Shown in pieces: positions 27,054 to 37,714 of a stretch of 64,000 nt of DNA. The DNA is taken from positions 62,001 to 126,000 of the forward strand of contig JAHBXB010000005.1 of NCBI GenBank assembly GCA_019636655.1, given 5' to 3'. Origin of the DNA: Phycisphaeraceae bacterium (lineage in GTDB: Bacteria > Planctomycetota > Phycisphaerae > Phycisphaerales > UBA1924). Below the pieces are notes generated by a model. It was not told where the DNA came from, searched no databases, and saw only the letters and a list, made by a program, of their open reading frames with translations. Positions within the stretch are counted from its first letter, which is position 1. Each line of letters starts with the position of its first letter. A program made the translations under genes and the position numbers.

Positions 27054-27473
27054 ATGGCTTTGATGCCCAAAAGAGTGAAGTTCCGCAAGGAGTTCCGGCG
27101 AGTCCGGGACCGCAAGGCGACCAAGGGCAACTACGTCGCCTACGGCGACTACGGGCTGCAGGCCCTCGAGGGCACGTGGGTGCCCGGTCGGGTGCTGGAG
27201 GCCGGTCGCGTTGCGGCGCAGCACCTGCTCAAGCGCGAGGGCAAGCTGTTCACGCGGGTCTTCCCGGACAAGCCCATCTCCAAGAAGCCCTTGGAGACGC
27301 GAATGGGTACGGGCAAGGCCGAGGTAGATTACTGGGCGGCGCGGGTGCGGGCCGGGACGATCCTGTTCGAGATCGCCGGCGTGACCGAGGCGACCGCGCG
27401 GCAGGCGCTCGTCCGTGTGGCGGCGAAGATGCCGGTGCGGTGCCGGTTCGTGAAGCGGCGCGTCACCGTCTGA
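27054..27473 (+). CDS. rplP: 50S ribosomal protein L16
   Basis: uL16, 139 residues, near the A site. [12 protein letters not shown] at the start, [22 protein letters not shown] with the conserved Arg region, and [18 protein letters not shown] 27054 gives the conserved LMPKRVK N-terminus; an upstream out-of-frame ORF is not relevant. Confidence 0.95.
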   Translation: MALMPKRVKFRKEFRRVRDRKATKGNYVAYGDYGLQALEGTWVPGRVLEAGRVAAQHLLKREGKLFTRVFPDKPISKKPLETRMGTGKAEVDYWAARVRAGTILFEIAGVTEATARQALVRVAAKMPVRCRFVKRRVTV

Positions 27474-27532
27474 CGCTGGCTGGCAAGGGAGGCTGCGAGC
27501 GAATCGGAGCCGGATGGATCGGAGCAGGACTC

Positions 27533-27745
27533 ATGGCCAAGATCAAGACCGACATTCACGCGATGAAGGACGAGGAGATCGGCATCGCCGTCGAGCAGGC
27601 GAGGGCCCAGCTGGTGAAGCTGCGGACCCAGGCCGTGACGGAGAAGGTCGAGGACAACTCCCAGCTCGCGAAGAACCGGAAGGAAGTCGCCCGCCTGCTC
27701 ACCGAGCGGCGCGCCCGTCAGATCAAAAAGAGCACCCGGGCCTGA
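27533..27745 (+). CDS. rpmC: 50S ribosomal protein L29
   Basis: uL29, 70 residues, at the exit tunnel. It reads MAKIKTDIHAMKDEEIGIAV at the start, with the helical hairpin and the family motif QLAKNRKEVARLLTERRAR near the end. GGAGCAGGAC precedes the ATG. Usual place between rplP and rpsQ. Confidence 0.93.
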   Translation: MAKIKTDIHAMKDEEIGIAVEQARAQLVKLRTQAVTEKVEDNSQLAKNRKEVARLLTERRARQIKKSTRA

Positions 27746-27772
27746 TCCGGGCGAAAGACAGAGAAAGCAGAC

Positions 27773-28099
27773 ATGCCCAGCAGCACGACCAGCAAAGCCG
27801 CCAAGAGCCCCGACGCCGTTCCGGCCCACACGCAGACCGGCGTGGTGGAATCGGACAAGTGCGACAAGACCCGGACGGTCGTCGTTCGATGGATGCTCAA
27901 GCATCCGAAGTACGGCAAGTACGTCCGCAGGAAGACGGTGCTGTACGTGCACGACGAGGCCAACGAGTCGAAGCTCGGCGACACGGTCGAGGTGACGCCC
28001 TGCCGGCCGCGGAGCGCGACGAAGCGGTACTCGCTGGTGCGGGTTCTCAAGCGTGGCACGGGCGCCCTGCTGCACAACGAAGACCAGCAGGGACGGTAG
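27773..28099 (+). CDS. rpsQ: 30S ribosomal protein S17
   Basis: uS17, 108 residues. The OB-fold core contains GVVESDKCDKTRTVVVRW, HPKYGKYVRRK and a long C-terminal helix region. The first 20 residues are a Ser/Lys/Ala-rich extension absent from most bacteria. Located between rpmC and rplN as usual. Confidence 0.94.
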   Translation: MPSSTTSKAAKSPDAVPAHTQTGVVESDKCDKTRTVVVRWMLKHPKYGKYVRRKTVLYVHDEANESKLGDTVEVTPCRPRSATKRYSLVRVLKRGTGALLHNEDQQGR

Positions 28100-28142
28100 T
28101 GGAGTCGGGTCGGTAGTCGGACGGTACGAGCCGGAGTGAACG

Positions 28143-28529
28143 ATGCTTCAGCAGGAAACACGGTGCGAGGTCGCGGACAACTCGGGCGCGAAGATCGCGT
28201 ACATCATCCGCGTGTACGGCGGTTCGACCGCGACGGGTCGCTTCACGCGCCGCACAGCCGGGATCGGCGACCGCGTGCTGGTCTCGATCAAGAAAGCGCT
28301 CCCGGGCGCGGAGATCAAGGCGGGCGACAAGTCGAAGGCCGTCGTAGTACGCACGACCAAGGCCACGAGACGGGCGGACGGCTCGTACGTCAAGTTCGAT
28401 GCGAACGCCGTGGTGCTGATCCAGGACGACGGGAACCCGAAGGGCACCCGCATCTTCGGCCCGGTGGCCCGCGAGCTGCGTGAGAAGAACTACATGAAGA
28501 TTGTGTCGCTCGCGCCGGAGGTGATCTGA
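28143..28529 (+). CDS. rplN: 50S ribosomal protein L14
   Basis: uL14, 128 residues. [16 protein letters not shown] at the start, [31 protein letters not shown] and the end [20 protein letters not shown] match the family. It forms intersubunit bridges with 16S rRNA. Two bases separate its stop from the rplX start. Confidence 0.95.
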   Translation: MLQQETRCEVADNSGAKIAYIIRVYGGSTATGRFTRRTAGIGDRVLVSIKKALPGAEIKAGDKSKAVVVRTTKATRRADGSYVKFDANAVVLIQDDGNPKGTRIFGPVARELREKNYMKIVSLAPEVI

Positions 28530-28531
28530 TC

Positions 28532-28867
28532 ATGGCAAGGCATGTGCGCAAGGGTGACCGAGTCATCGTCACCAGCGGGTTCTACAAGGGACAGCAGGGC
28601 GAGGTGCTCCGCGTCATCCCCGACGACGATCAGGTTGTCGTCAAGGGAATCAACGTCAAGACCAAGCACGTCAAGCCGACGCGAGTGGCGCCCCAAGGCG
28701 GCATCGTGACGCGCGAGGCGCCGATCCATATCTCGAAGGTCAGCCCCGTCGTCGACGGGAAGCCGACCCGGGTGCGGTTTGTCACCAAGCCGGACGGGAG
28801 CAAGGTGCGTGTCGCGGCCCGCGGCGGGCGTGAACTGGGTGTGGTGCGCGGGCCCAAGGGCAGCTGA
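28532..28867 (+). CDS. rplX: 50S ribosomal protein L24
   Basis: uL24, 111 residues. The KOW motif is at the start (HVRKGDRVIVTSGFYKGQQG), then GINVKTKHVKPT and GGIVTREAPIHISKV. An assembly initiator of the 50S subunit. Normal length and place. Confidence 0.94.
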   Translation: MARHVRKGDRVIVTSGFYKGQQGEVLRVIPDDDQVVVKGINVKTKHVKPTRVAPQGGIVTREAPIHISKVSPVVDGKPTRVRFVTKPDGSKVRVAARGGRELGVVRGPKGS

Positions 28868-28884
28868 CCGGGAGTCTGACAGTC

Positions 28885-29529
28885 ATGGCGAAGGAAAAGT
28901 CCAAGAGCAAGAAGGATCAGGCCGCAGAGGCCGAGCAGAGCGCCCCGAAGGGCCCGCTGCCCAAGCCGCGCCTGCAGGGTCTCTTCGAGCAGACCGTTGC
29001 CCCTTCGATGGGCGAGAAGTTCGGGCTCAAGAACCCGATGGCGCGTCCCCGCCTGGATGCGATCGTGATCAACGTCAACATGGGCCGCCACATCGAGGGG
29101 ACCAAGATCCCGCCGAATGTGAAGCAGACCGTGCTCGACACGATCACGACGATCAGCGGTCAGCGGCCGGTGGTCATCAAGGCCAAGAAGAGCGTGTCGA
29201 ACTTCAAGGTCCGCGCCGGGGTCGAGACCGCCGCGATGGTGACGCTCCGCCGCCACCAGATGTGGCACTTCCTCGACCGGTTCATCAACCTCGCGACGCC
29301 CCGTATCAAGGACTTCCGCGGGCTGAAGAACGACGCGTTCGATCGCCAGGGCAACTACGCCGTCGGCCTCTCCGAGCAGGGCGTGTTCCCGGAAATCGAC
29401 ATGGCCCAGGTGACCTTCACCCACGGCATGAACATCAACTTCAAGTTCCGTGGCTCCAAGCCGGAATGGAGCCGGTACATCCTCGAGGGGCTCGGCATGC
29501 CCTTCGCCAAGAAGGAGGGGGCGGCCTGA
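28885..29529 (+). CDS. rplE: 50S ribosomal protein L5
   Basis: uL5, 214 residues, in the central protuberance contacting 5S rRNA. The core has PRLDAIVINVNMGRH, ISGQRPVVIKAKKSVSNFKV, FLDRFINLATPRIKDFRG and FTHGMNINF. A Lys/Glu/Ala-rich N-terminal extension of about 30 residues precedes the core, which is otherwise ordinary. Confidence 0.95.
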   Translation: MAKEKSKSKKDQAAEAEQSAPKGPLPKPRLQGLFEQTVAPSMGEKFGLKNPMARPRLDAIVINVNMGRHIEGTKIPPNVKQTVLDTITTISGQRPVVIKAKKSVSNFKVRAGVETAAMVTLRRHQMWHFLDRFINLATPRIKDFRGLKNDAFDRQGNYAVGLSEQGVFPEIDMAQVTFTHGMNINFKFRGSKPEWSRYILEGLGMPFAKKEGAA

Positions 29530-29594
29530 GGCCGTCTTCGCCAACCACAGTTTCCGACCCCGTCCCGATCCGACCCGTCGAACCGGAGTGACCG

Positions 29595-29780
29595 ATGACG
29601 ACCAAGGCGCAGATGGCCAAGAGCATGAAGCCCCCGAAGTTCTCGACCCGCCTCGTGCGGCGGTGCCAGCTCACCGGGCGGGCTCGCGGCGTGTACCGCA
29701 AGTTCCGAGTGAGCCGCATCATGCTCCGCAAGCTCGCGCTCGAAGGGAAGATCCCCGGGATGCGCAAGGCGTCATGGTGA
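29595..29780 (+). CDS. rpsN: 30S ribosomal protein S14 (short form, zinc ligands lost)
   Basis: uS14, 61 residues, the short bacterial form ending [11 protein letters not shown] with the middle [19 protein letters not shown]. The short form normally binds zinc through CxxC ... CxxC. Here only Cys24 of the four remains ([11 protein letters not shown], then VSRIML), so this is a zinc-independent short S14. Length and all other conserved positions are normal, so it is probably functional. Confidence 0.93.
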   Translation: MTTKAQMAKSMKPPKFSTRLVRRCQLTGRARGVYRKFRVSRIMLRKLALEGKIPGMRKASW

Positions 29781-29835
29781 TCTGCCGGCCGTCGAAGTGA
29801 CCCGTTACCTGCTTACCGACCTCTAGGACCTCACG

Positions 29836-30234
29836 ATGTCAGTCAACGACCCCATCGCCGACATGCTGACCCGGATCCGCAACGCGGCCCGGAACAAGTC
29901 CAAGACCGTGTTGTGCCTCAACAACAAGGTCTGCCGCGGCATCGCCTCGGTTCTCAAGGACGAGGGCTTCATCGACGCCTTCGACACCCTGGAGGACGGC
30001 CGCCAGGGCAAGATCCGCATCAAGCTCAAGTACGGCCCTCGCGGGGAGGTGATCCTGCACGAGCTCAAGCGGGAGTCCAAGCCCGGGCGCCGGGTGTACA
30101 GCAAGGTCGAGGAGCTGCCCCGCCCGCTGCAGGGCCTGGGCATCGCGGTGGTCTCGACGTCGCGGGGCGTGATGTCCGACCGCAAGTGCCGGGTCGACAA
30201 GATCGGCGGCGAGCTGCTGTGCACCGTGACCTGA
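29836..30234 (+). CDS. rpsH: 30S ribosomal protein S8
   Basis: uS8, 132 residues. VNDPIADMLTRIRNA at the start, PGRRVYSKVEELPRPLQGLG in the C-terminal domain, and the closing VSTSRGVMSDRKCR are diagnostic. Binds helix 21 of 16S rRNA. Ordinary position between rpsN and rplF. Confidence 0.95.
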   Translation: MSVNDPIADMLTRIRNAARNKSKTVLCLNNKVCRGIASVLKDEGFIDAFDTLEDGRQGKIRIKLKYGPRGEVILHELKRESKPGRRVYSKVEELPRPLQGLGIAVVSTSRGVMSDRKCRVDKIGGELLCTVT

Positions 30235-30298
30235 TTCGGAACCGAACTACCAACGCTTCCTTCTGGAACGAAGAACGCGACCCGTGTTGAGGTGAGCC

Positions 30299-30850
30299 AT
30301 GTCGAGGATCGGAAGGCAGAAAATCGAAGTCCCGGCCAACGTGAAGGTCCTGATCAAGGACTGCAGCGTGAGCATCCAGGGTCCCCTCGGGACGCTGTCG
30401 CTGACCCACCGCCAGGATGTGAAGGTGAAGTGGGACGAGGGCGAGAAGGCCATCACGGTTTCGATCGACGACAAGGACGCGGAGAACCGCGTGGTCAACG
30501 CCTGCTGGGGAACGACCCGCGCCCTGCTGCGGAACATGATCGAGGGCGTCACCAAGGGGTACGAGAAGTCGATGGAAGTCGTCGGCGTCGGCTGGACCGC
30601 GGCGGTGCAGGGCAACAAGCTCAAGCTCGTCGTGGGGTACGCCAACCCGCTGATGATGGACATCCCCCAGGGGCTCAAGGTCACCGTCGAGAAGGCGATC
30701 GTGAAGATCAGCGGCTTCGATAAGCGACTGGTCGGGCAGTTCGCCTCCAGCATGCGGGCCCTCCGTAAGCCCGAGCCGTACAACGGCAAGGGCATCAAGT
30801 ACACCACCGAGGTCATCAAGAAGAAGGCCGGCAAGTCGTTCGGCGCCTGA
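30299..30850 (+). CDS. rplF: 50S ribosomal protein L6
   Basis: uL6, 183 residues, two repeated domains. [17 protein letters not shown] at the start, [30 protein letters not shown] and [18 protein letters not shown] at the C-terminal end. Sits near the factor-binding region. The ATG overlaps no neighbour; 64 nt separate it from rpsH. Confidence 0.95.
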   Translation: MSRIGRQKIEVPANVKVLIKDCSVSIQGPLGTLSLTHRQDVKVKWDEGEKAITVSIDDKDAENRVVNACWGTTRALLRNMIEGVTKGYEKSMEVVGVGWTAAVQGNKLKLVVGYANPLMMDIPQGLKVTVEKAIVKISGFDKRLVGQFASSMRALRKPEPYNGKGIKYTTEVIKKKAGKSFGA

Positions 30851-30903
30851 CGCCCGGACGCCCCGATTTGCCGGAAGCCACACGCAGAGCAAAGGTTCAC
30901 ACG

Positions 30904-31269
30904 ATGGACAAGAACAAGCACAAGGCGATGCGGCGAGAGCGCCGGCACCACGGCATCCGCAAGCGCGTCCAGGGCGCGCCGGACCGTCCCCGTCTGGCGG
31001 TGTACCGCTCGCTCAAGCACATCTACGCCCAGATCATCGACGACCTCGCCGGTCGCACGCTCGCCAGCGCCTCCTCGCAGGAGGCCGCGGCCCTCGCCGG
31101 GGCTCGCACCAGCAACCGCAGCGGCGCCGCCGCTGTTGGGCGGCTGGTCGCCGAGCGAGCGATCAAGGCCGGTGTTGCCACGGTCGCGTTTGATCGCGGC
31201 GGCTTCCGGTTCCACGGCCGCGTCAAGGCCCTGGCCGATGCGGCGCGCGAGGCCGGCCTGAAGTTCTGA
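30904..31269 (+). CDS. rplR: 50S ribosomal protein L18
   Basis: uL18, 121 residues, binds 5S r[23 protein letters not shown], then [15 protein letters not shown], and the end [20 protein letters not shown] are diagnostic. The open frame begins at 30868 but ATG 30904 gives the family N-terminus. Confidence 0.95.
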   Translation: MDKNKHKAMRRERRHHGIRKRVQGAPDRPRLAVYRSLKHIYAQIIDDLAGRTLASASSQEAAALAGARTSNRSGAAAVGRLVAERAIKAGVATVAFDRGGFRFHGRVKALADAAREAGLKF

Positions 31270-31331
31270 CCCAACCACCACGACCGATCCAATCGATCCT
31301 CCTGTCCGCCGACCGATCACGAGACCACGCC

Positions 31332-32066
31332 ATGCCTGAGATCCTTGACGAATCAACACAACTCGAGTCCCACACCGTGGGCGTGTACCGCACGGCCTCG
31401 ACCGTTGCGGGCGGCCGCCGGTTCTCCTTCGGTGCGCTCGTGGTGGTCGGCAACCGCAACGGCCAGGTCGGCATGGGGTACGCCAAGGCCAACGAGGTTC
31501 CCCAGGCCATCGAGAAGGCGCAGAAGTACGCCCGCCGGAAGCTCGTGAGCGTCACCCGCATCGGCACCACGCTCAACCACGAGGTCGAGGGCCGGTTCTC
31601 CGCATCGAAGGTCCGGCTCATCCCGGCTTCGCCCGGTACCGGGGTTGTCGCCGGTGGCACCGTCCGCCACATCCTCGAGATGGCCGGCATCTCCGACTGC
31701 CTCACCAAGTGCTACGGCTCGACCAACGCACGGAACGTTGTCAAGGCCGTCTTCGCCGGGCTTGAGCAGCTCCGCACGCCCGAGCAGGTCATGGCCCTCC
31801 GCGGCGTGACGCTCGACAAGACCACGGTCGCCGAGAAGATCGAGCGCGGCAAGGCCGCCATGCCCGCCGCTCGTACGGGCGAGAAGGCCCGCGGACCCGT
31901 GAACACCATCGGCCAGGACCGCAAGGGCCGCGGCGGCCGCGGTGGCGGTGGCGGCCGTCGTCGTCGCGACAGCGGCGGTGGTGGTGGGGGCGGAACCGGT
32001 CCGGATTCCCCGGGCTCCGGCCCCGCGACCGCCGGTCCCGATCCCGCTTCCCAGACGACCGCCTGA
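31332..32066 (+). CDS. rpsE: 30S ribosomal protein S5 with Gly/Arg-rich tail
   Basis: uS5, 244 residues. The double-stranded RNA-binding-like N-domain (VGVYRTASTVAGGRRFSFGA, then VVVGNRNGQVGMGYAKANEV) and the C-domain (PASPGTGVVAGGTVRHILEM) are intact. About 75 residues of C-terminal extension follow, including RGGRGGGGGRRRRD and a Gly run, a low-complexity tail likely to be disordered and RNA-binding. rpmD (L30), the usual next gene, is absent. Confidence 0.94.
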   Translation: MPEILDESTQLESHTVGVYRTASTVAGGRRFSFGALVVVGNRNGQVGMGYAKANEVPQAIEKAQKYARRKLVSVTRIGTTLNHEVEGRFSASKVRLIPASPGTGVVAGGTVRHILEMAGISDCLTKCYGSTNARNVVKAVFAGLEQLRTPEQVMALRGVTLDKTTVAEKIERGKAAMPAARTGEKARGPVNTIGQDRKGRGGRGGGGGRRRRDSGGGGGGGTGPDSPGSGPATAGPDPASQTTA

Positions 32067-32099
32067 TCTCTGTTCTCGTTCCCTCTTGAACCAATCGGT

Positions 32100-32133
32100 G
32101 AGAGACGCGGCGTCCCACCCGGGCGTCCCTCTC
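32100..32133 (+). promoter_or_regulatory. Hairpin in the rpsE-rplO spacer
   Basis: GAGAGACGC (32100-32108) can pair with GCGT-CC-CTCTC (32123-32133), with a two-base bulge. It lies where rpmD usually sits between rpsE and rplO. No T-run follows. Possibly a processing or regulatory element. Confidence 0.3.
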
Positions 32134-32164
32134 TACGAAGCACAGCACACGGGAGTATCCCGCC

Positions 32165-32752
32165 ATGATGATCCACGACATCACCGCCAAGGCCGGCAAG
32201 TACAAGGCGAAGAAGCGAGTCGGCCGCGGACTCGGTTCCGGCAGCGGCAAGACCTCCGCCCGTGGCGCCAAGGGCGCCAAGGCCCGGTCGGGCTACGCCC
32301 GCAAGCCCGCCTTCGAGGGCGGTCAGATGCCTTACTTCCGCCGCATCCGGAAGGTGGGCTTCTCCAACTTCCAGTTCGCTTCGCGATTCTGGATCGTCAA
32401 CCTCCGCGACATCATGGATCACCCCAGCTTCAAGTCTGGCGGCGAGGTGAACGCCCAGACCCTGATCGCCGCGGGCCTCATCCGCGATACCAGCCGCGAC
32501 CTGAAGATCCTCGGCGACGTCGGCGACCGCAAGATCACGACCAAGCTGGTGATCACCGCGGCCCGGGTCTCGGACAAGGTCCGCCAGCTGGTCACCGCCG
32601 CCGGCGGCAGCGTCACCGAGTCTGGTACACGCCGTGATCACCACCGCGGCGTGGATCGCAATGCCGACGACCGTACCCCCAAGAACCTCACCAAGAAGCT
32701 GACCCGCTCCCGCGCATCGGGGTCCAAGCCCGTCATCACCGACGAGGCCTGA
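32165..32752 (+). CDS. rplO: 50S ribosomal protein L15
   Basis: uL15, 195 residues, longer than the usual 145. The N-terminal Gly/Lys-rich arm (KKRVGRGLGSGSGKTSARGA, then FEGGQMPYFRRIRKVGF) and the core (VNLRDIMDH, VNAQTLIAAGL, KLVITAARVSDKVRQLV) are present. The last 45 residues are an added basic tail. A 97-nt spacer with a possible hairpin precedes it. Confidence 0.93.
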   Translation: MMIHDITAKAGKYKAKKRVGRGLGSGSGKTSARGAKGAKARSGYARKPAFEGGQMPYFRRIRKVGFSNFQFASRFWIVNLRDIMDHPSFKSGGEVNAQTLIAAGLIRDTSRDLKILGDVGDRKITTKLVITAARVSDKVRQLVTAAGGSVTESGTRRDHHRGVDRNADDRTPKNLTKKLTRSRASGSKPVITDEA

Positions 32753-32819
32753 GGCCCGAACCTGTCCCGGGCCCGGATCGGCCCGGCCCGGTCGGGAGAC
32801 CGGACACACGGACGAACGA

Positions 32820-34223
<1,404 letters not shown>

Positions 34224-34272
34224 GTCTACCCTCAACAGCCCCAGGTGGGGCCGAAGGAACAACCGTACCCGA

Positions 34273-34491
34273 ATGGCCAAGCAGGACGACAAGCTGACGC
34301 TCGAAGCCGAAGTGGTCGAGGCGCTCCCGAACGCGATGTTCATGGTGAAGCTGCCCAACGAACACAAGGTGCTGGCTTATGTCTCGGGCAAGATGCGGAT
34401 GAACTACATCCGCATCCTCCCGGGTGACCGTGTCACGGTCGAACTCAGCCCGTACGACCTGACCAAGGCGAGGATTACATTCCGTCACTGA
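34273..34491 (+). CDS. infA: Translation initiation factor IF-1
   Basis: 72 residues, a single OB fold. [19 protein letters not shown] at the start, [18 protein letters not shown] and the end [19 protein letters not shown] are diagnostic. Binds the 30S A site during initiation. The open frame reaches 34210, but MAKQDDK from ATG 34273 is the family start. Confidence 0.95.
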   Translation: MAKQDDKLTLEAEVVEALPNAMFMVKLPNEHKVLAYVSGKMRMNYIRILPGDRVTVELSPYDLTKARITFRH

Positions 34492-34556
34492 CCGAACCGG
34501 CGTATCGGCCCCGCCGGGCGGGTCGTTCCGAGACGGACGGACGGAAAAAACAGGTC

Positions 34557-34562
34557 TAGAAT
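34557..34562 (+). promoter_or_regulatory. Possible internal -10 before rpmJ
   Basis: TAGAAT (five of six consensus bases) in the 127-nt infA-rpmJ spacer. No good -35 at 17 nt. Candidate internal promoter of the alpha operon part. Confidence 0.3.
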
Positions 34563-34618
34563 CTCCGCCCCTATCCGGCGACCTTGAGTCCGGGCGGCGG
34601 CGCGAAAGGAAGTGGATC

Positions 34619-34735
34619 GTGAAGGTCAAGAGCAGCGTGAAGAAGATGTGCGGCCACTGCCAGGTCGTGCGCCGCAAGGGCAAAGTTCGGGTCATCTGCA
34701 AGGCCGACCCCAAGCACAAACAGGTCCAGGGCTGA
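34619..34735 (+). CDS. rpmJ: 50S ribosomal protein L36
   Basis: bL36, 38 residues, starting at a [20 protein letters not shown], then [20 protein letters not shown]. The four zinc ligands Cys11, Cys14, Cys27 and His33 are intact, so this is the zinc-binding form. It lies between infA and rpsM as in most bacteria. TAGAAT at 34557-34562, about 55 nt upstream, could be the -10 of an internal promoter. Confidence 0.93.
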   Translation: MKVKSSVKKMCGHCQVVRRKGKVRVICKADPKHKQVQG

Positions 34736-34793
34736 ACCAGCCCTTCGGAGCGGCGGCATCGGCCGTCGCAACCCGATCCTCAGGAGCGTTCCA

Positions 34794-35174
34794 GTGCCAC
34801 GTATCGCCGGTATCGACGTCCCCGACAAGAAGAAGATCTACTTCGCGCTGCAGTACATCCACGGCATCGGCCCGAAGTTCGCGAAGGCGATCCTCGAGGA
34901 AGCCGCAGTCAATCCTGAACTGCGGTCCAACGAGGTGAACGAGCAGCAGCTCGCCCAGATCAACTCGATCATCGACAGCAACTACATCGTCGAGGGTGCC
35001 CTGCGCCGCCAGGTCAGCCAGAACATCCAGCGTCTGAAGGACATCCGGTCCTACCGCGGCGACCGGCACCGCAAGGGCCTGCCGACCCGCGGCCAGCGCA
35101 CCCGTTCCAACGCCCGCACCCGCAAGGGCAAGAAGAAGACGGTCGCCGGCAAGAAGGGCGTCAAGGCCAAGTAA
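34794..35174 (+). CDS. rpsM: 30S ribosomal protein S13
   Basis: uS13, 126 residues, GTG start. PRIAGIDVPDKKKIYFALQYIHG at the start in pieces (helix-two-turn-helix), RDIRSYRGDRHRKGLPTRGQ and the tail RTRSNARTRKGKKKTVAGKK are diagnostic. Located at the 30S head with intersubunit bridges. Ordinary. Confidence 0.95.
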   Translation: MPRIAGIDVPDKKKIYFALQYIHGIGPKFAKAILEEAAVNPELRSNEVNEQQLAQINSIIDSNYIVEGALRRQVSQNIQRLKDIRSYRGDRHRKGLPTRGQRTRSNARTRKGKKKTVAGKKGVKAK

Positions 35175-35270
35175 CGATCAAACGTCCGCACCGATCCGGG
35201 TCGCGCGGCCCGGAAACACCGCTCACCGCGGGTATGACCCGATGGGTCAGACGATCCGCAGCGAGGAATC

Positions 35271-35648
35271 ATGGCGAAGAAGGCAAAGAAGCAGCGAAAG
35301 AACGTCGTCCGCGGTATCGCCCACGTCAAGGCGACGCAGAACAACACGATCGTCACTATCACCGATATGGACGGCGAGACGATCTGCTGGGACTCCGCCG
35401 GCACCATCGGCTTCAAGGGCGCCCGCAAGAGCACCCCGTTCGCGGCGACCCGGGCGGGCGAGTCCGCTGGCCAGAAGGCCCGCAAGATCGGGATGTCGGA
35501 GATCGAGGTTCACGTCAAGGGCGTCGGCTCTGGGCGCGAATCGGCCGTGAACGGCCTGGTCTCCACCGGCCTGCGGGTGACCGCGGTCGAGGACCACACC
35601 CCCGTCCCCCACAACGGCTGCCGCCCCTCCAAGCGCCGCCGCGTCTGA
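35271..35648 (+). CDS. rpsK: 30S ribosomal protein S11
   Basis: uS11, 125 residues. [35 protein letters not shown] and the end [20 protein letters not shown] match the family. rpsD (S4), which commonly follows rpsK, is missing; rpoA comes next after a 177-nt spacer. Confidence 0.95.
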   Translation: MAKKAKKQRKNVVRGIAHVKATQNNTIVTITDMDGETICWDSAGTIGFKGARKSTPFAATRAGESAGQKARKIGMSEIEVHVKGVGSGRESAVNGLVSTGLRVTAVEDHTPVPHNGCRPSKRRRV

Positions 35649-35825
35649 TTTCGCGCCAGCCCGCGGCGTTGCCGGCTCCACCACCGGGTGGGAGCGACGA
35701 TGCCCGCCGGTATACGACTGTTCCACGCCCCGGAGAGAAGGACGTCACGCCTCGCGGCGGGCGAGACGATCCGATGACCGGCCGGCGTGTTCCTTCAAGG
35801 AATGCCGCACACATGAGGTAGAGCC

Positions 35826-36836
35826 ATGCGAATCCGCTGGCGAGGTCTTGAACTCCCGTCCCGGGTCCTCTCTGATTCGAAGTTCCGCAGCGACACGTTC
35901 GGCCGGTTCACGGTCGAGCCGTTCGAGCGCGGCTTCGGCACCACCGTCGGCAACTCCATCCGGCGCGTCCTGCTCTCGTTCCTCGAGGGTGCGGCCGTCA
36001 CGGCCGTGAAGATCAAGGGTGCGTCGCACGAGTTCACGTCCCTCCCGGGCGTGACCGAGGACGTCACCGACATCGTGCTCAACATCAAGAGCCTGATCGT
36101 CAAGATGGAGACCGACGAGCCCCGCGTGATGCACCTGCGGGCCAAGGGCCCCGGCGCCGTCACGGCCGAACTCATCGAGGCCGACACCGCCATCAACATC
36201 CTGAACAAGAACCTCGTCATCTGCACGCTCACCGACAAGGTTGACTTCGAGATGGAGCTGCGCGTCGGCAAGGGCCGCGGCTACGTCCCCGCTTCCGAGC
36301 AGTACAACGACGCCGAGGAGCAGGAGATCGGCCTGATCCCGATCGACGCCATCTACTCCCCCGTCCAGCGCGTCCGCTACAAGGTCGAGGAGACCCGCGT
36401 CGGCCAGAAGACCAACTACGACAAGCTCGTCATGGACGTCTGGACCAACGGCACGGTGACCCCGGAGATGGCGCTCGTCGAGGCCGGCAAGATCCTCCGC
36501 AAGCACCTCAACCCGTTCGTGCAGTACTTCGACATGGGCCAGGAACGAGTCTCGGACGAGGCCGCCGCCGCTGCGAGCGTCGACGAAGACCTGATCCGCA
36601 AGCTCAATATGCCCATCGCGTCGCTGGACCTCTCGGTCCGGGCGAGCAACTGTCTCGAGTCCGCCCGCATCGCGACGGTCGCCGATTTGGTGACCCGGAC
36701 CGAGTCCGACCTGCTCAAGCTCCGGTCCTTCGGCCGCACCAGCCTCCGCGAGGTCAAGCGAAAGCTCGAGGACATCTCCCTCACCCTGGGGATGCAGCTC
36801 CCCGAGGGGGTCAGCGTTTCGGCGCCGGTGTCGTAA
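35826..36836 (+). CDS. rpoA: RNA polymerase alpha subunit
   Basis: 336 residues. The N-terminal domain dimerises (FGRFTVEPFERGFGTTVGNS, then RRVLLSFLEGAAVTAVKIKG) and the C-terminal domain (about 260-330: LDLSVRASNCLESARI, LLKLRSFGRTSLREVKRKL) binds UP elements and activators. All family blocks are present. It starts at an ATG preceded by GAGGTAGAGCC. It lies in the alpha operon before rplQ. Confidence 0.96.
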   Translation: MRIRWRGLELPSRVLSDSKFRSDTFGRFTVEPFERGFGTTVGNSIRRVLLSFLEGAAVTAVKIKGASHEFTSLPGVTEDVTDIVLNIKSLIVKMETDEPRVMHLRAKGPGAVTAELIEADTAINILNKNLVICTLTDKVDFEMELRVGKGRGYVPASEQYNDAEEQEIGLIPIDAIYSPVQRVRYKVEETRVGQKTNYDKLVMDVWTNGTVTPEMALVEAGKILRKHLNPFVQYFDMGQERVSDEAAAAASVDEDLIRKLNMPIASLDLSVRASNCLESARIATVADLVTRTESDLLKLRSFGRTSLREVKRKLEDISLTLGMQLPEGVSVSAPVS

Positions 36837-36854
36837 CCAAGCCACATTCCCGCG

Positions 36855-36878
36855 GCCCGGGGGCGTTGGTCCCCGGGC
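36855..36878 (+). terminator. Hairpin between rpoA and rplQ (possible attenuator)
   Basis: Perfect 8-bp stem GCCCGGGG / CCCCGGGC with an 8-nt loop, 18 nt after the rpoA stop. No T-run follows at once, so it is a processing or pausing site, or a weak attenuator, rather than a firm terminator. Confidence 0.35.
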
Positions 36879-36956
36879 ACGCGATTTGCCTAGACTTCCC
36901 GCCCATCGCCCGGCCGTTCGAACGCCCGGCAGCACGTCCTTTCGGAGTTCCCAGCC

Positions 36957-37580
36957 ATGCGTCACATGCGAGCCGGCTACCGCCTCGGCCGAACCACCGC
37001 CCACCGGGCCTCCACGCTCCGCAATATCGCGGCGGCGTTGTTCGAGCACGGCCAGATCACCACGACCATCCCCCGCGCCAAGGCCGTCCAGCCGATGGTC
37101 GAGAAGATCATCACGCTGGCCAAGCGGGGCGACCTCCACGCCCGCCGCCTTGTGATCGCCAAGCTCGGCCGCGACCGGATGGCCTTTGATTGGTCCTACA
37201 TCCCCAAGAACGCGACCGATGAGGAGAAGGCCGCGGTTGGGCGTCAGCGCGACCGTGCGTCGGCGTTCTTCCCGATCCCCGAGGCGTCAACGGTCGAGCG
37301 CAACCGCTACGGCGAACTCCGCAAGGCCCCGCGCCTCGTCAAGCACATCTTCGAGAACGTCGCCCCGCGCTTCCGGGACCGTGCCGGCGGCTACACCCGT
37401 ATTGTCAAGCTGGGCAAGGCCCGGATCGGTGACGGCGGCGAACTGTGCGTGATCCAGTTTGTCGGCGCCGAAGAGGGTCCGGAAATCGGAGGTCAGCCCA
37501 GCATCCGCCGCCGCAAGGCCGATCGCCGGACCGCCTACGCGGCCAAGATTCGCAAAGCCGAGCCCGCAAAAGCCTCGTAA
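36957..37580 (+). CDS. rplQ: 50S ribosomal protein L17 with internal insertion
   Basis: bL17, 207 residues against the usual 115-130. The N-terminal half is normal (MRAGYRLGRTTAHRASTLRN, then ITTTIPRAKAVQPMVEKII) and so is the conserved FENVAPRFRDRAGGYTRIVK near residue 130. About 45 residues are inserted between them (DEEKAAVGRQRDRASAFFPI and following), and a basic C-terminal tail is added. Last gene of the ribosomal cluster. Confidence 0.94.
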   Translation: MRHMRAGYRLGRTTAHRASTLRNIAAALFEHGQITTTIPRAKAVQPMVEKIITLAKRGDLHARRLVIAKLGRDRMAFDWSYIPKNATDEEKAAVGRQRDRASAFFPIPEASTVERNRYGELRKAPRLVKHIFENVAPRFRDRAGGYTRIVKLGKARIGDGGELCVIQFVGAEEGPEIGGQPSIRRRKADRRTAYAAKIRKAEPAKAS

Positions 37581-37714
37581 CGAGAACCGACCGCGGCCTT
37601 TCGCGGTATCAGTCACCAGTACCGGCGAGTCGCGCCGCCGGCCCCACTGACGCATCGATCCGCCGGGACCACGAGCGCGACCTGCCCCGGCGATACGTTC
37701 CAGGAGATCGACGA

